64,000 nucleotides of DNA, from the NCBI GenBank assembly GCA_023014485.1, contig JAJOZX010001566.1, positions 782,501 to 846,500 of the forward strand. The letters are read 5' to 3'. Source of the stretch: Bathynomus jamesi. Its lineage: Eukaryota; Arthropoda; Malacostraca; Isopoda; Cirolanidae. Positions 9,943 to 20,907 of the stretch are shown one piece after another; position 1 is the first letter of the stretch, and each line of letters opens with the position of its first letter. The notes under the pieces are model-generated. The model ran no database searches. It saw nothing but the letters and a program-made list of their open reading frames with translations, and was not told the DNA's origin. Position numbers and translations under genes: made by a program.

Positions 9943-11207
9943 AAGGGTGATCAAAAAGTGACCAAATACACATTAGATATAATGTGTATTTTGAGATCAA
10001 ATTTACACCATATTTAGTACAACGATTATGAAATATGTGCATAAAATATAAAAACGCTAATCAAAATATTTTTTGTTTTAGAGGTTGTAATGTGAAGCAA
10101 TGTGATGATAAAGTTTATGAAAATGAACAAATTTGAAATACGCGCCGTCATTAAATATCTCTCTATGAAGAATATTACTCCCCGAAACGTTTTTGAAGAT
10201 ATGCAACACACATTAGGAGACTGCCCCATTTTATTATACTGTTAAAAAGTGGTGTGCGGAATTCAAACGGGGCAACACGTCGACCAATGATGATGAACGG
10301 TCTGGACGGCCATCAACATCAACTTCTGAAGAAAATGTCCAAAAAGTCAATGATCTTGTCATCAATAATCGTCGACTTAGTGTTCGATTTATAGCCGAGA
10401 ACGTCGGCATTTCATGTTGCATCACACATTCAATATTAACAGACAAATTAAAGCTTAAAAAAGTGTCTCCAAGATGGGTGCCACGAATGTTGACTGACAA
10501 CGAGAAGAGAACGAATTCAAATTTCAAGACAATGTTTGGATCTTTTCCAGCAAGATCCAGAAAAATTTGTGTTTCGATTTACTACTATGGATGTAACATG
10601 GATTCATCATTTCGATCCAGAGTCAAAACAACAAAGCATGTCTTGGAAACACCCGTCTTCAACTCCCAAGAAGTTTCGTGTTGTGACATCAGCTGGCAAG
10701 GTCATGGCCTGTTTTCTGGGGTGCAAAGGGAGTTGTGCTCATTGACTACCTTCATAAAGGAGCCACCATTACGGGTGATTACTATGCACGGCTAATGAGA
10801 AAACTGCGCGAAGCCATTAAGCAAAAGCGACGAGGGAAACTCAGTCGAGGTGTCCTGTTTCATCAGGACAATGCTCCTGCTCACAAGTCTGCAGCTACGA
10901 TGGCTGCCATCAGAGAAATGGGCTTCGAATTGCTTGATCACTCTCCATATTCGCCAGACCTAGCTCCCAGTAATTTCTCTCTGTTTCCCAAATTAAAAGA
11001 ACACCTCCATATACAGAGATTTTTGGATGATGATAAAGTCCTTTCAGCTGGAAATGCCTAGTTAGACGACCAAAATGAAGACTTCTTTTTGAACGGTATC
11101 CAGAAGCTGGGAAAACGCTAGATCAAGTGTACATCCCTAAAAGGAGACTATGTAGAAAATAATAAAAAACTATCACCTTGACTCGAGAACTTGTTGATCA
11201 CCCCGTG
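9940..11207 (+). mobile_element. Mariner element (DD34D group), decayed
   Basis: The ends read ACACGAAGGGTGATCAAAAA on the left and ACACGGGGTGATCAACAAG on the right (inverse of 11191-11207), about 1.27 kb apart, the normal mariner size. Both sides adjoin microsatellite DNA. One transposase frame with many frameshifts fills the interior. Confidence 0.85.
10117..11162 (+). pseudogene. Mariner transposase pseudogene
   Basis: The ATG at 10117 opens MKMNKFEIRAVIKYLSMKN, the usual mariner N-terminus, then the HTH with VKKWCAEFKRGNTS and RSGRPSTSTSEENV. The catalytic core follows: DVTWIHHFDPESKQQSM (first Asp), FHQDNAPAHKS (second Asp) and SPYSPDLAPSNFSLF. At least three frame changes are needed to read through. 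Two signature positions are altered: DVTW where relatives have DETW, and Asn where the third catalytic Asp should be (34 residues after the second). The tail NEDFFLNGIQKLGKR is in another frame. It cannot encode an active enzyme. Confidence 0.9.
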
Positions 11208-11658
11208 TTTGTATATATAAATAATTTACTTTAAAAATTATATTTCCTTTGGCTATATTCTATTTCTGCAGGTATATGCACAACACGAATGTATTATATT
11301 TTCTTTTGCTCGTTCTTTAACCCGCTAGTGTTCAAATTGGCGTCATTTTCAGCATATTCGATCCTTCCATTTCTTTTATCACTTTTCTGGAATATAGAAA
11401 GATCATTTCATTATTTATGTTTCTTTCCATTTTTATTAGAATTTCTTTGCAAACAGGAGTAATAATGTTTCGCCACCTTTAAGAAATCAGTCTACACGGT
11501 AACAAGAGTGGGAACTTATAGAAATGTTATTTGGACTATAAAAAACAAAACACTGATGTTGTACTGTATAAAAATGCCCTTTGGAAGTCCAAACATATAT
11601 GCCGTGACATTAAAACCTTTTGGGATTTTATCCCACGCCATGCTATATACATATAGCC

Positions 11659-11713
<55 letters not shown>

Positions 11714-12305
11714 GCTGGAAAAGGGGAGGTTACTTAACCCCCTTCATAATAGCAAAGGACATGTGACGGAAAAGACCTATTTAGAGCTTTACGTGGAATC
11801 CGAAAGATTCTGGAGGAAGAGGACGGTCCCCCATCCAACTATGTTGTTTAACTTCGTTAATCTACGGGGTATGTTGCGACATATCCATGACGGAGCCCTG
11901 TCGTGGTACAACTTCTTTAGGACTTTCTCCCCCATTCATTCCCCGCCTGTTTTTATAAGTTATTACTGATTTGGTTAGATCTCTTCTAGCTTTTGCTGGG
12001 ATAAGACTCGATAATTTGGTTAGTCGGTCAAATAACGCTTCACAAGTGTGAACACACCCCTTGGAAGTGTGAAGGGTGTAATAAATGTGTTGATATGTCG
12101 TAGACACCCGTGGTTTATGATTAAAATGTCAATTCCTGTTTCTGTACGATATGTTAAGTTTCATGTACTATTGTCCAGTTCATGAATTGGGCAATTTCAC
12201 GGATGGAGCGTAACACATACGAGTATATAGGGACAATGATACTACGAGCTGTTCGTACGCTTTCAGTTTGTAAGCAAACTACGTTCTAAGTATTAATTTT
12301 ATATA

Positions 12306-12344
<39 letters not shown>

Positions 12345-12383
12345 TACATCATCGCCAATGTCGATCATCGAATTGGGTTTGGG
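11208..12383. other. No recognised gene; two (TA)n tracts
   Basis: (TA)n tracts lie at 11661-11712 and 12300-12340. Between them is an unassigned stretch (11720-12110) with overlapping open frames on both strands; the minus-strand frame of 81 codons at 11862-12107 (ending GGESPKEVVPRQGSVMDMSQ) has a coding-like look, but I do not recognise it. Confidence 0.4.
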
Positions 12384-15300
12384 CAGGGTCATTTCTAGCT
12401 ATTACGGGGCCCTAAGCAGTATACTCATTTGAGGCCCCACCCCTCCATCCACCAACTCACGCCTTACTACATCACCTCAGCACACACATACAAAAAATGG
12501 CTGTTAATAAAAAACAATTATGAAACAATTTTAATGAAACATTTATGTCCAAAACAACAAATATGTACTTTCAGAAGACAAACAGAAAAAATACTCTTCA
12601 TGAAATTCCTGAAAATTAGCTTATACATTATTTAGAATAAATGACACAGAACTATGTATAAAAAAATAATGCAATTATCAACTACCAAACAATTACTAAC
12701 TCTACGATACAATCGTGTAATAGCTAACAGTTATACAGAACAGTTTGTATCTTCAAAATTTTTGCCTCCTAGATTTTTTCTGGGCGAAATCATCAATAAC
12801 ATCATCATATGAAATCTCCCTGCCAACGTCCTGGTTGATGCTTATGATGCCAAGGCCACTGAGGCGATCCTGCCCCATTGATGATCTGAGGTAGTTCTTG
12901 ATTAGCTTCATCTTAGAGAAGCTCCTCTCTGGCTGACGCTACTGTCACAGGTAGAGTGCAGGCAATTCTTAGTGCAACCCAGAGATTGGGGTATAGTTCC
13001 TCCAGTTGCTTCTGATGAATGAAGGAGAGAAGCTCCAATGCAGTCATGTTGTGTGAAGGTAAAGTCGGCAAGTTCTTAATTTCGAGGGCCAGTTCTCTTC
13101 CATCAATGTCAGAGTCAGCTCCAGAGCTCAGTATCTTAGAGAGCTTTTCACACTTGCAGGACAAGTCTTCCTTGTTCATTGTGGTGAAGTTTAGGAGAAC
13201 CCCAAATATGTCCCTCACATCATCTAATGTTTTGAATCTCTCATTTATTGACCCGATGGCACAATCCACCACCACATTGAAAAATTTGACTTCCAGCCTC
13301 TTTAAGGCTTCTGTAAATGGTTCGTCAGGAGCTTCGTAAGCAAAGTGCTTTTTTGTGGATCTGAGCCTCTTCTCCTTCAGCACAGCCTCCACATTCATTT
13401 CCTCACATATGTCCCTAGCTACGACTTGTGCTGCAACAAAACCTGTGTTTCTGTAGCTGGTGAGTGAGTCTTTTGTTTTTGTGAGGAGGTTGACTGCCAC
13501 ATCAAACTGCATTGTAGGAGACTGCAGAAGTTTGCTCACATGGTTAACTGCATGAAGAATGTCATACCATACTACTGTGCAAATCTGAAAGCGATAAGAC
13601 CCTACCTCCTCTGCAAGTGCTTGTGCTTCAGTCCTGGCTATGGCATCTGTGGCATTGTTTCTGACTTCCAACAGGGCCTCTCTGATGTTGTGGCTCTGGT
13701 ATCGCACAGCCTCAATGCTCTTAAGCCGGCTCTCCCACCTGGTTTCACTCCAAGACTTGAGTGTTATGTTCACGTGCTTCTTTAGGATTGTCCATCTCTG
13801 TGTAGCTGCTGCAAAAAGGTTGTACAATTTTTGTACGTTGCCAAAGAAGCTGATGGCATCTGTGGAAGCTTTAGCTGCATCAGCCACTACAAGATTCAGA
13901 GTGTGAGCCCCACATGGAACATAGAGTGCACGACAGTTCTTCTCTAATAACCTTGCCTGAACACCTTTGTTCTTGCCCTTCATGTTCGCTCCGTTGTCAT
14001 ATGACTGTCCTCTGCAGTCATCAAAGTGAATATTCAGTTCATCTAGTCTCTTCAGAATCAGAACTGATAAACCCAGGCCTGTACTTTCTGAAGCCTCAAG
14101 AAAGCCCAAGAAGTATTCTTTTATTTCTGGTACTTCACCCATTTTAACAGTTCTGATAATAATCGACATCTGTTCTTGGTGGCTTATGTCTGGAGTGCAG
14201 TCTAAAATGAGTGAGTAATATTTAGCTTGTTTTATTTCTGCAACAATGGCATCCAAGATCTTCCCACTAATGGACCCAATGAGCTCATTTTGAATGATGT
14301 TTCCTAGGTAACTTGAATGACTATATTGGCCACTTTCGACTCTGCTGATGTGTTGTTTCATCACTGGATCAAATTTGGCAAGCAGCTCAACCTCCTTCAA
14401 GAAGTTGCCATTGTCTCGATTGTACAATGTAGAGGAAGACCCCCTGAAAGCAAGGTTTCTCTCTGCCAGTGATTGGATTATACTTACAAGACGTGTGAGA
14501 ACATCTCGCCAGCGTCTTCGCTCTACCTCCATTAATGACATTTCAGTTTGGTCAATGGTCCTCCCAGTTTTTAGCCGCAGTTCCAGATCCTTCCATGTTG
14601 CCATGTTATCTGCATGTTCTGAACTATTTTCATGGCCTTTCAGAAGCGAACCAACGTTTATCCAGTCTGAAAGTCCATCCGTAATTAGTTTGTACGACTT
14701 CCTTGAAAACAACTTGCAGCAGAAGCAATAAAGAGCATCATTCCTTCTAGAGTACATCAGCCAGCTTCGCTTTATTTTTTCCCCATTAATTAATGTTCTG
14801 TACATGTAATGGTGATGAACGCTTCTACCGTCCTCTCTTTTAGGGAATGTGAAATCTGGACTGATTTGAAATGGTCCTCGAGACACCAGATCTGTCTTCA
14901 AGGCATCTGACAGGACAACTGGCCAGTCATACGGATCAAGCGGTGGAGCAGATCTTGGTTCTTGTTGCTCAGTAGAAATGCCTGTGTGTGGTGTTTGAAG
15001 CTGAACAGAAGATGGGCCACTTGTTGGTTCATCAGGCTCTACTTCTACTGGTGTTTGAGGTTGCATAGAGGATGGTCCTGCTGTTGGCTCATGATGCTCA
15101 TCAGGCTTTGCTGAGGATGGCTTTTCCAAATATTTCAGTAGTGCTCCTGAGAAGAACATAACATTACATATTCTGTTAATTTTGCTAAAATACTCTTTCT
15201 TATCTTGTTTGATAACACTAGGCAACAAATTTCAACTTTTTTTTTGTTACAGACACGTGAACTACTGATTCCTACTAAAGCGCTGATGCTGATTTCAGAT

Positions 15301-15591
15301 CTGATATCAAAATTTCTCTATCACGTCCAGATTTTGTGTAACCGAAAACCCCTATTTTTCATTTTTTTTCTCACCCGCTTCTATTACGAAAGCCGTCTAA
15401 GCTACTTTTCCGTGCCACGTTTTATGTTAAGCATACTTAAATAATTAGTGAACAGGGATGTCTTTCCTCCTTTATTCTGGCTTAAGACAGACAGCGGAAT
15501 TCCGCTGGCGGAGTTACCACCCCTGCGCCCAACCATCCACCCAAAGCGCGTTAGTATTTTGTTGTTACTACTGAAAGGCAAATTCCTGTTC

Positions 15592-17633
15592 TTAAGTGAA
15601 ACTTTGGTGTGTCCTCTTCCTTTGTCGCTTGTAGGATGACGAGCTCTCCTTCTGCAGGAACCAACAATAATCTCCCATCATATTTGGGTTGAAATTACCT
15701 TGGTATCTGTTTTCCATAACTGAGATCTGTTGGTGGAAGCGCTCACCATGCTCGTCACTTACAGCCCCAAGGTTGGCCGGGAAGAAGTCAAGATGAGAAT
15801 GTAAAAAATGAATTTTCAAAGACATTCTGCATCCCATTATTTCATAAGATTTAAGCATGTTTTCTACGAGTTTACGGTGGTTTTCAGCTTTGTGGTTTCC
15901 AAGAAAATTTTTGACAACTTCAACGAAAGATGTCCATGCTCCTAGTTCATTCTCATTTAGGTTAGATGGAAACGATGAGTCGTGGATGACACTGCGGATC
16001 TGTGGTCCAGTGAAAACTCCAGCTTCTAGCTTAGCATCTGTCAATATTCCTTTGAATTTATCCTTTAAATATTGGAAACCACTACCTTGATGATCCATAC
16101 CCTTCACGAAATTTTTCATAAGGCCAAGTTTAATGTGAAGTGGTGGAAGATGTACTTTCTGAGGGTCAATAAGTGCTGGGTGTTTCACATTGTATTTACC
16201 AACAACATGTTCAGTTCTAGATGGCCAATCATGTTTTTTGTAGTGGTTCTTGTCATCTCTGCTGTTCCATAGACACAAAAAGCACATATGCTTTGTGTAG
16301 CCCAACTGTAACCCAAGAAGTAATGATACAACTTTAAGGTCGCCACAAATATTCCATGTGTGGTCCTTATATTTGATGAGTCTTAGCAGCAGTTTCATCG
16401 ATTCATAAGTCTCATTAAGGCCAGTGGCATGTGCTACAGGTATTGAAGGTTTTTCATTGCCGTTGTGCAGTAATACAGCTTTAAGGCTAGCTTTACTAGA
16501 GTCAATGAACAGTCTCCATTCTTTTGGATCATAGCGACAGCCAATCCCTTGCATCAGACCACTGATATCGTGGCAGAAACAAACGTTTTCTTCCTGTAAG
16601 TAAAATGATGAAAACTGCAAATGGCGATGGCGGAAATGGGAAACTTTGGTGTTTGGTTGGAGAAGATTAAATTCTTGAAGTCTTGAACCAAGCAACTCTG
16701 CCTTTTCTTTTGGTAATTCCAAATCGCGCACTAAGTCATTTAACTCCGCTTGACTTAACAAATGTGGGGAAATATTTGCATCTGGAACATATATGCCATC
16801 TTTCCCTGTTTCTATATCACTAGCAGAATCTTCAGATGAACTGCTGTCTGTTATCGTTGCTGGTGGAACTGGTGGTGGATTTGTTTCATCATGTGGTACT
16901 GGTTTCATTGCTGATTCGCAGTTTGGGTACGTGATCTTTGATTTGTTTTTCTTTGTGAAACCAGCAATCTTTGTCAAACAAAAATAACAATCATTGAAGT
17001 GATTTTTCGGCTCACGCCAAACCATGGGGACTGAGAACGGCATAGCTTTTCTTTTACCATTCATCCAAGCTATTAACATTGCATTGCACTGTGCACAGCA
17101 AATATGTGGTGCCCAGTCCCCAAAGGTGGGCAGTTGCGGCGCAACTTGCGGCGCAACATTTTTGGTTGCGCTTGCGGCGCAACTTTTTGAAAAGGCTTGC
17201 GCGTGCGGCGCAACTATTTCAGCTGAGTTGCGGTTGCGGCTGCGGCGCTACAAAAATCGTTGCGCGTGCCCACCACTGGGATATACGTTAAATGCAAAGG
17301 TGGGCAGTTGCGGCGCAACTTCCGGCGCAACATTTTTGGTTGCGCTTGCGGCGCAACTTTTTGAAAAGGGTTGCGCTTGCGCGTGCGGCGCAACTATTTC
17401 AGCAGAGTTGCGGTTGCGGCGCTACAAAAATCGTTGCGCGTGCCCACCACTGCCAGTCCCTCTGTTGGTCTCCTAACTTAGTCAAAATAACACTTGTAGG
17501 CAAGTTTAATCTTTGTTGTTATGTTTTCTACGTTGTGGCTTAGGTGTATATTGTCCACAGACAAAGCAGAAGTTGTCTGGGTGATTTACAAGCACGTCTA
17601 TTTGATGCCATTTTGAATTACCATACAATATCT
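15592..17633 (-). pseudogene. Candidate transposase of the CACTAGGC element, MITE-disrupted
   Basis: A 495-codon open frame (ATG at 17079, stop at 15592) is only the 3' part of the gene. Upstream, the minus strand continues in shifted frames with HICCAQCNAM and FCFVCGQYTPKPQRR, back to a splice acceptor TTTTTTCAG|ATATTG at 17633, so an earlier exon is likely. Readable features: CYFC near residue 31, acidic positions D193 (FIDSSK) and D247 (ICGDLKVV), CFLC at 266-269, HFLHSH near 425, and SDEHGERFHQ at 441-450. A D193/D247/E446 triad is plausible but unproven. I recall this type as a repeated uncharacterised family in animals. A MITE at 17121-17452 splits the codons for RDWAPH, and there are further frameshifts upstream. 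Confidence 0.7.
17121..17452. mobile_element. Dimeric hAT-like MITE
   Basis: Two copies of a 158-bp unit (17121-17278 and 17295-17452) stand in tandem with a 16-bp spacer. Each begins CAAAGGTGGGCA and ends TGCCCACCACTG, so the ends are inverted (CAAAGGTGGGCA/CAGTGGTGGGCA). A single perfect 8-bp duplication CCAGTCCC flanks the pair as a whole (17113-17120 and 17453-17460), so the dimer probably moved as one unit. The interior is made largely of repeated GCGGCGCAAC. It interrupts the coding sequence of the surrounding transposon. Confidence 0.88.
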
Positions 17634-18380
17634 GAAAAAACGTAGAAAGTAATTATTACGATGTGCAAAATAAAAGAAATACACACCGTAGTACAAAACA
17701 AATGCTATAAAACACACAAGTCACCACAACCTGTCACTTGCTCATCAGCAGAGAGCTTCAACAACCGTTCTGCTTGACTGTCACGTAGCGACTCGGGATA
17801 AATTTTATTTATCAAAATTGTTCGAATTTGTATATAGTTGGCAAAAAAAATTGCTTTAACCTTGAAAAGCAAGTTTCATATTACTGGCATTAAGCCGATT
17901 AAAACCAAAATCTGGACGTGGTAGAAAATTTTACTAAAAGTTATTTGCATTTTACACAAAATCTAGACGTGATAGAAAAAATCTAATTATAGATTTGAAA
18001 TCAGCATACCGAAATTAGCTAGGAGCACCTATTTGGTCTTCTGTAACAAAATCTTTGTTGCCTAGTGTAATTGATCTGTGTGAACAAAATTTGAGGTGAT
18101 GTGATCTATTAAATTTCACATTTCGAAATATTATAAATATTACAGAGACTAGCTTACTCTACACGATTCCTGGGCACTTGCCTAGTTTGATGGTCTACCT
18201 AACCTAGTTGCCTGAACTGTAATCATAAGAATATACAAGTGGCACATCTCACCTATGCTACTGGAAAGCTTCTCCTCCTCTATTTTCTTTTTCCTTTTTT
18301 TCAGCTCCTGATGGATAATGTCGTTTCATTTTCCAAGATGCACGAAGTCACATCTAGTTAACCACAACTAATCTGCTAAA

Positions 18381-18440
18381 TAATAATAATCATGATAATA
18401 ATGATAATAATAACAATAATAATAATAATAATAATTGTTA
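18381..18440. repeat. (AAT)n microsatellite
   Basis: ATAATAATCATGATAATAATG and similar triplets. A second tract of the same type lies at 18796-18862. Both are within the hAT element's 5' region. Confidence 0.9.
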
Positions 18441-18795
18441 TAATTGTAACGTTAATCAAATACATTCAAATAATCAGACCATTTAGGTTTTAACCAACAA
18501 AATTCACATTATCTGAAAAAGATGCGAAAAGAATTAATAAACTTGAAAACATAACGAAAATAATCCTAGGTTTTAAAGTGTTACAAAATCTCTTAATAAT
18601 TAGTAAATTAGTGAAATAATGTTTTACAATACTAGAAAAATTAAGCATTTAGGAAAGTATAAGCATATAGTAACAATAAAGTTAAATAATATAGAAATAA
18701 GATCTCACAATAGTTATTTACACATAACGACCAAAACGTTTCGTTTGTCTCCGTTTTATCACATTTGTCTCATTCAAAAACTTTAATTAATACGA

Positions 18796-18862
18796 CAATA
18801 ATAATACTAATAATACTAATAATAAGGATAATAATAATAATAACAATAATATTAATAATAAC
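18796..18862. repeat. (AAT)n microsatellite
   Basis: Imperfect ATA/AAT triplet run upstream of the hAT exon 1. Confidence 0.85.
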
Positions 18863-18969
18863 TTCAGCTATATTCCTATTCGTCTCCACTGAGCTATGAC
18901 CTGGGAGCCTGTCCAGGGGCCCCCTAGTAGCAGCGGGGCCCTAAGCGGCCACTTAGTCTGCTTATGCCA

Positions 18970-19380
18970 GGAAACGTGTAAAATGTTGGCTTGTGCGTTG
19001 TTTAATAGTTGCCCAAGGACTTGAATCCAAGTAACCTTTTGGAGCAAGGTAAAATTTATGTAAAAGGTGCTTATATTATTATGACATATGAATGCAAAAT
19101 TATGAGTTAATTTACAACATAAAAATTAAAACATGACAATTAGGAAAGTATAAGAAAAATACAAAAAGCAGAAAGTGCTAAAATATCGCCTTACTCCTTG
19201 AAGACCTCTGGAAAAATGGTTGACCAGTTTGGCGTGTGGTTGACGATTACAGTTTCGTCTTCATAATTATATGGTTAACTGACCAACCACAGCCAAATGG
19301 CCACGCCCACTAATTAAGAGAGTCTACAAAGGTCACTGAAATCTTTCCACATTTTCACAGACACTCAATTACTTACACTG
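18970..19380. other. No gene recognised
   Basis: Unique-looking spacer. GGTTGACCAGTTTGGCGTGTGG and its near-inverse (AACTGACCAACCACAGCC) near 19,220-19,300 could form a weak foldback of unknown origin. Confidence 0.4.
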
Positions 19381-19391
19381 TGTGTGTGTAT

Positions 19392-19430
<39 letters not shown>

Positions 19431-19448
19431 ATATATATATATATATAT
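19381..19448. repeat. (GT)n/(CA)n(TA)n microsatellite
   Basis: TGTGTGTG, then (CA)n, then (TA)n, directly upstream of the LINE. Confidence 0.95.
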
Positions 19449-19594
19449 AACCAATAACACTAAACAGGAACCGACATCGACCAGGAAATGACCATCATTT
19501 AGGAAAATCGAACACGAAGATTAGAAACCCGTAAATGTATTAATTATACACAAATATACAAGGCCTCTATACGGACCATGCAGACTGCAAATTA

Positions 19595-19935
19595 CAATAC
19601 TTGCAAAATTTAGCTATGGAAGCCAGCATAGATAATATCATACGCCTAACGGAAACACACTTACATAAGTGTGAAAAAGGCTATGAAAACTGCATCGAGA
19701 ATACTGAAATAGCATTGCTGGACTACAACATATACAGAGCAGATAGAATAGCTAGACGAGGGGGATGGTGTTGTATCTACGTGAAAAACACATACACATG
19801 TGAGGTGAAGGTAAACAAATCAAACAGCACAGTCGAAGTTATTATATTAGAAGTAAAAGAATTTAACCTAACCCTTATGGCCGTCTACAGACCACCAAAC
19901 ACCACAAAAATTGAATTCCAATTTGCCACTAATGA
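19595..19935 (+). pseudogene. LINE endonuclease, N-terminal part (APE type)
   Basis: The frame contains DNIIRLTETHLHKCEKG, DYNIYRADRIARRGG and LMAVYRPPN, the catalytic Glu (TETHL) and substrate-binding blocks of apurinic-type LINE endonucleases that nick the target DNA. It stops where the hAT derivative is inserted; the continuation (LQLLETSATNILICRDFNF) is at 21524 onward. Confidence 0.85.
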
Positions 19936-20066
19936 ATAGAGGACGGAATTGTAGGTGATTGACCTAAAACCTAGGTTTTCACCTAAAGTAGCAATTTTAG
20001 GAAAAAAGACGTAACTCCCGTGTTTTCACAAAATTACCTGATGCGCTCTATGTCTGTCCTAATATA

Positions 20067-20750
20067 CAGGGTGTCCCATAAGTCCGGCATCATAGGAAAA
20101 ATAATAAAAAAAAGGCAAAACAAAGGCTTTTATTTACAGAACGTGCTCAATATGTCCACCATTGTTTTCAATACACAAATTCAGACGTGATACCCAGTCA
20201 GCAAGTACACGGTGAATGATGTCAGGAGTAATGGTGTTACATGCCCCAATAATGCGCTGTCGCAAATGTTCAACACTCCTAATTTTCTCTGCGTATACCA
20301 GCGCTTTCAAGTGGCCCCAGAGATAAAAATCTAGTGGCGTGAGATCCGGGCTTCTAGCTGGCCATTCCACAGGCCCTCGACGTTCTATCCAATGACCAGG
20401 GAATTGTTGGTACAGACACTGGGAAATGCTTCTTCCTTGAGCATACGTAGGTAGGTGCCTCCAGTGACATGTTCATCGAAAAAGAGGGGGCCTATGATGC
20501 GATCCTTCCAAATGCCACACCATACCATCACCCGAGATGCACCTTGTTCCTTTGAAGAGGTATACCAGTGAGGGTTGTTTTGAGACCAGTAGCGGTTGTT
20601 CTGTCGATTCACCTCACCACTTCCATAAAAAACAACCTCGTCACTGAACAGAATGGTGGACGGGAAATTGGCATCCCGAGCATAATTATGGTTTGTAGAA
20701 ATAGAAAAATATGAATTTCTCCTATGATGCCGGACTTATGGGACACCCTG
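20067..20750 (-). mobile_element. Short mariner (DD41D group), family copy A
   Basis: Both ends read CAGGGTGTCCCATAAGTCCG inward, flanked by TA (20065-20066 and 20751-20752). Length 684 bp. It is closely similar to 59285-60050 but lacks about 82 bp in the middle. It lies inside the hAT derivative, so it inserted last in this nest. Confidence 0.92.
20134..20690 (-). pseudogene. Mariner transposase remnant in copy A
   Basis: On the minus strand: VNRQNNRYWSQNNPHWYTSS, ASRVMVWCGIWKDRIIGPLF, then after the 82-bp deletion EWPARSPDLTPLDFYLWGHL and NNGGHIEHVL. The deletion removes the second catalytic Asp region that copy B (59.3 kb) retains. The N-terminal DNA-binding domain is missing in both. Confidence 0.85.
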
Positions 20751-20907
20751 TATAGTGTTTTATTATTACCTTACCGATTTGTCTCATTTCATCAATTGAT
20801 TTCCTCTTTTCATTTACTTGCTTTGCAAATCGTTTGCTGTCTTGAAGTTTGTTTCTTAAACTTTTTCTATTTGTTCCAGATATATTTTTGTAGTGTATTT
20901 TGTTGCA

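Larger units (their letters stand above)
15216..18067 (-). mobile_element. DNA transposon of unnamed family (CACTAGGCAACAAA ends)
   Basis: The two ends are inverted copies: CACTAGGCAACAAATTT on the left and CACTAGGCAACAAAGATTTT on the right, followed by TTGTTACAG and, about 80 bp in, TATCACGTC(C/T)AGATTTTG. The repeats extend roughly 140 bp. The flanks are TAA on both sides (15213-15215 and 18068-18070), a likely 3-bp target duplication. It sits inside the intron of the hAT transposase gene. It carries one gene on the minus strand. I cannot assign it to a named superfamily. Confidence 0.82.
12753..18329 (-). pseudogene. hAT transposase (ZMYM1/TTF-type), two exons, frameshifted
   Basis: Exon 2 runs from the splice acceptor TTCTTCTCAG|GAGCAC (first base 15146) leftward to a stop at 12753-12755. 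Exon 1 (18329-18253) begins ATGAAACGACATTATCC and ends at a donor CATAG|GTGAGATG; joined, the codons read LSSSI-GALLKYLEK, which supports the splice. Exon 2 shows a TTF zinc finger (CFCCKLFSRKS), hAT core motifs LDCTPD and YDNGANMKG, the C-x2-H signature CGAH, TRWESR, and a C-terminal dimerisation domain. Two defects: one extra A in an A7 run in exon 1, and one extra base near 12,935 shifting the ERSFSKMKLIKNYLRSS tail out of frame. Otherwise open for over 740 codons, so inactivation is fairly recent. Confidence 0.88.
12384..18968 (-). mobile_element. hAT-type DNA transposon encoding a ZMYM1-like transposase
   Basis: The left end at 12384 reads CAGGGTCATTTCTAGC, and both outer regions contain the shared segment GGGGCCCTAAGC (near 12,407 and 18,939). 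The right limit is approximate, because the last bases diverge and I found no clean 8-bp duplication. The element contains a two-exon transposase gene on the minus strand. Its intron has been invaded by another transposon (15216-18067), so the true length is about 3.7 kb. Confidence 0.75.

Noticed and set aside
11862..12107. Minus-strand 81-codon frame as an endogenous viral or host gene
   Set aside because: The composition looks coding, but I recognise no family, the opposite strand is also open, and the frame is short. Left unassigned.
13019..14731. Several plus-strand frames of 77-127 codons
   Set aside because: All overlap the long minus-strand hAT exon and have no family features.
17024..17543. 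Ala/Cys-rich frames (CGATCGATFLVALAAQLF)
   Set aside because: They come from the GCGGCGCAAC repeats of the MITE dimer, not from a protein gene.
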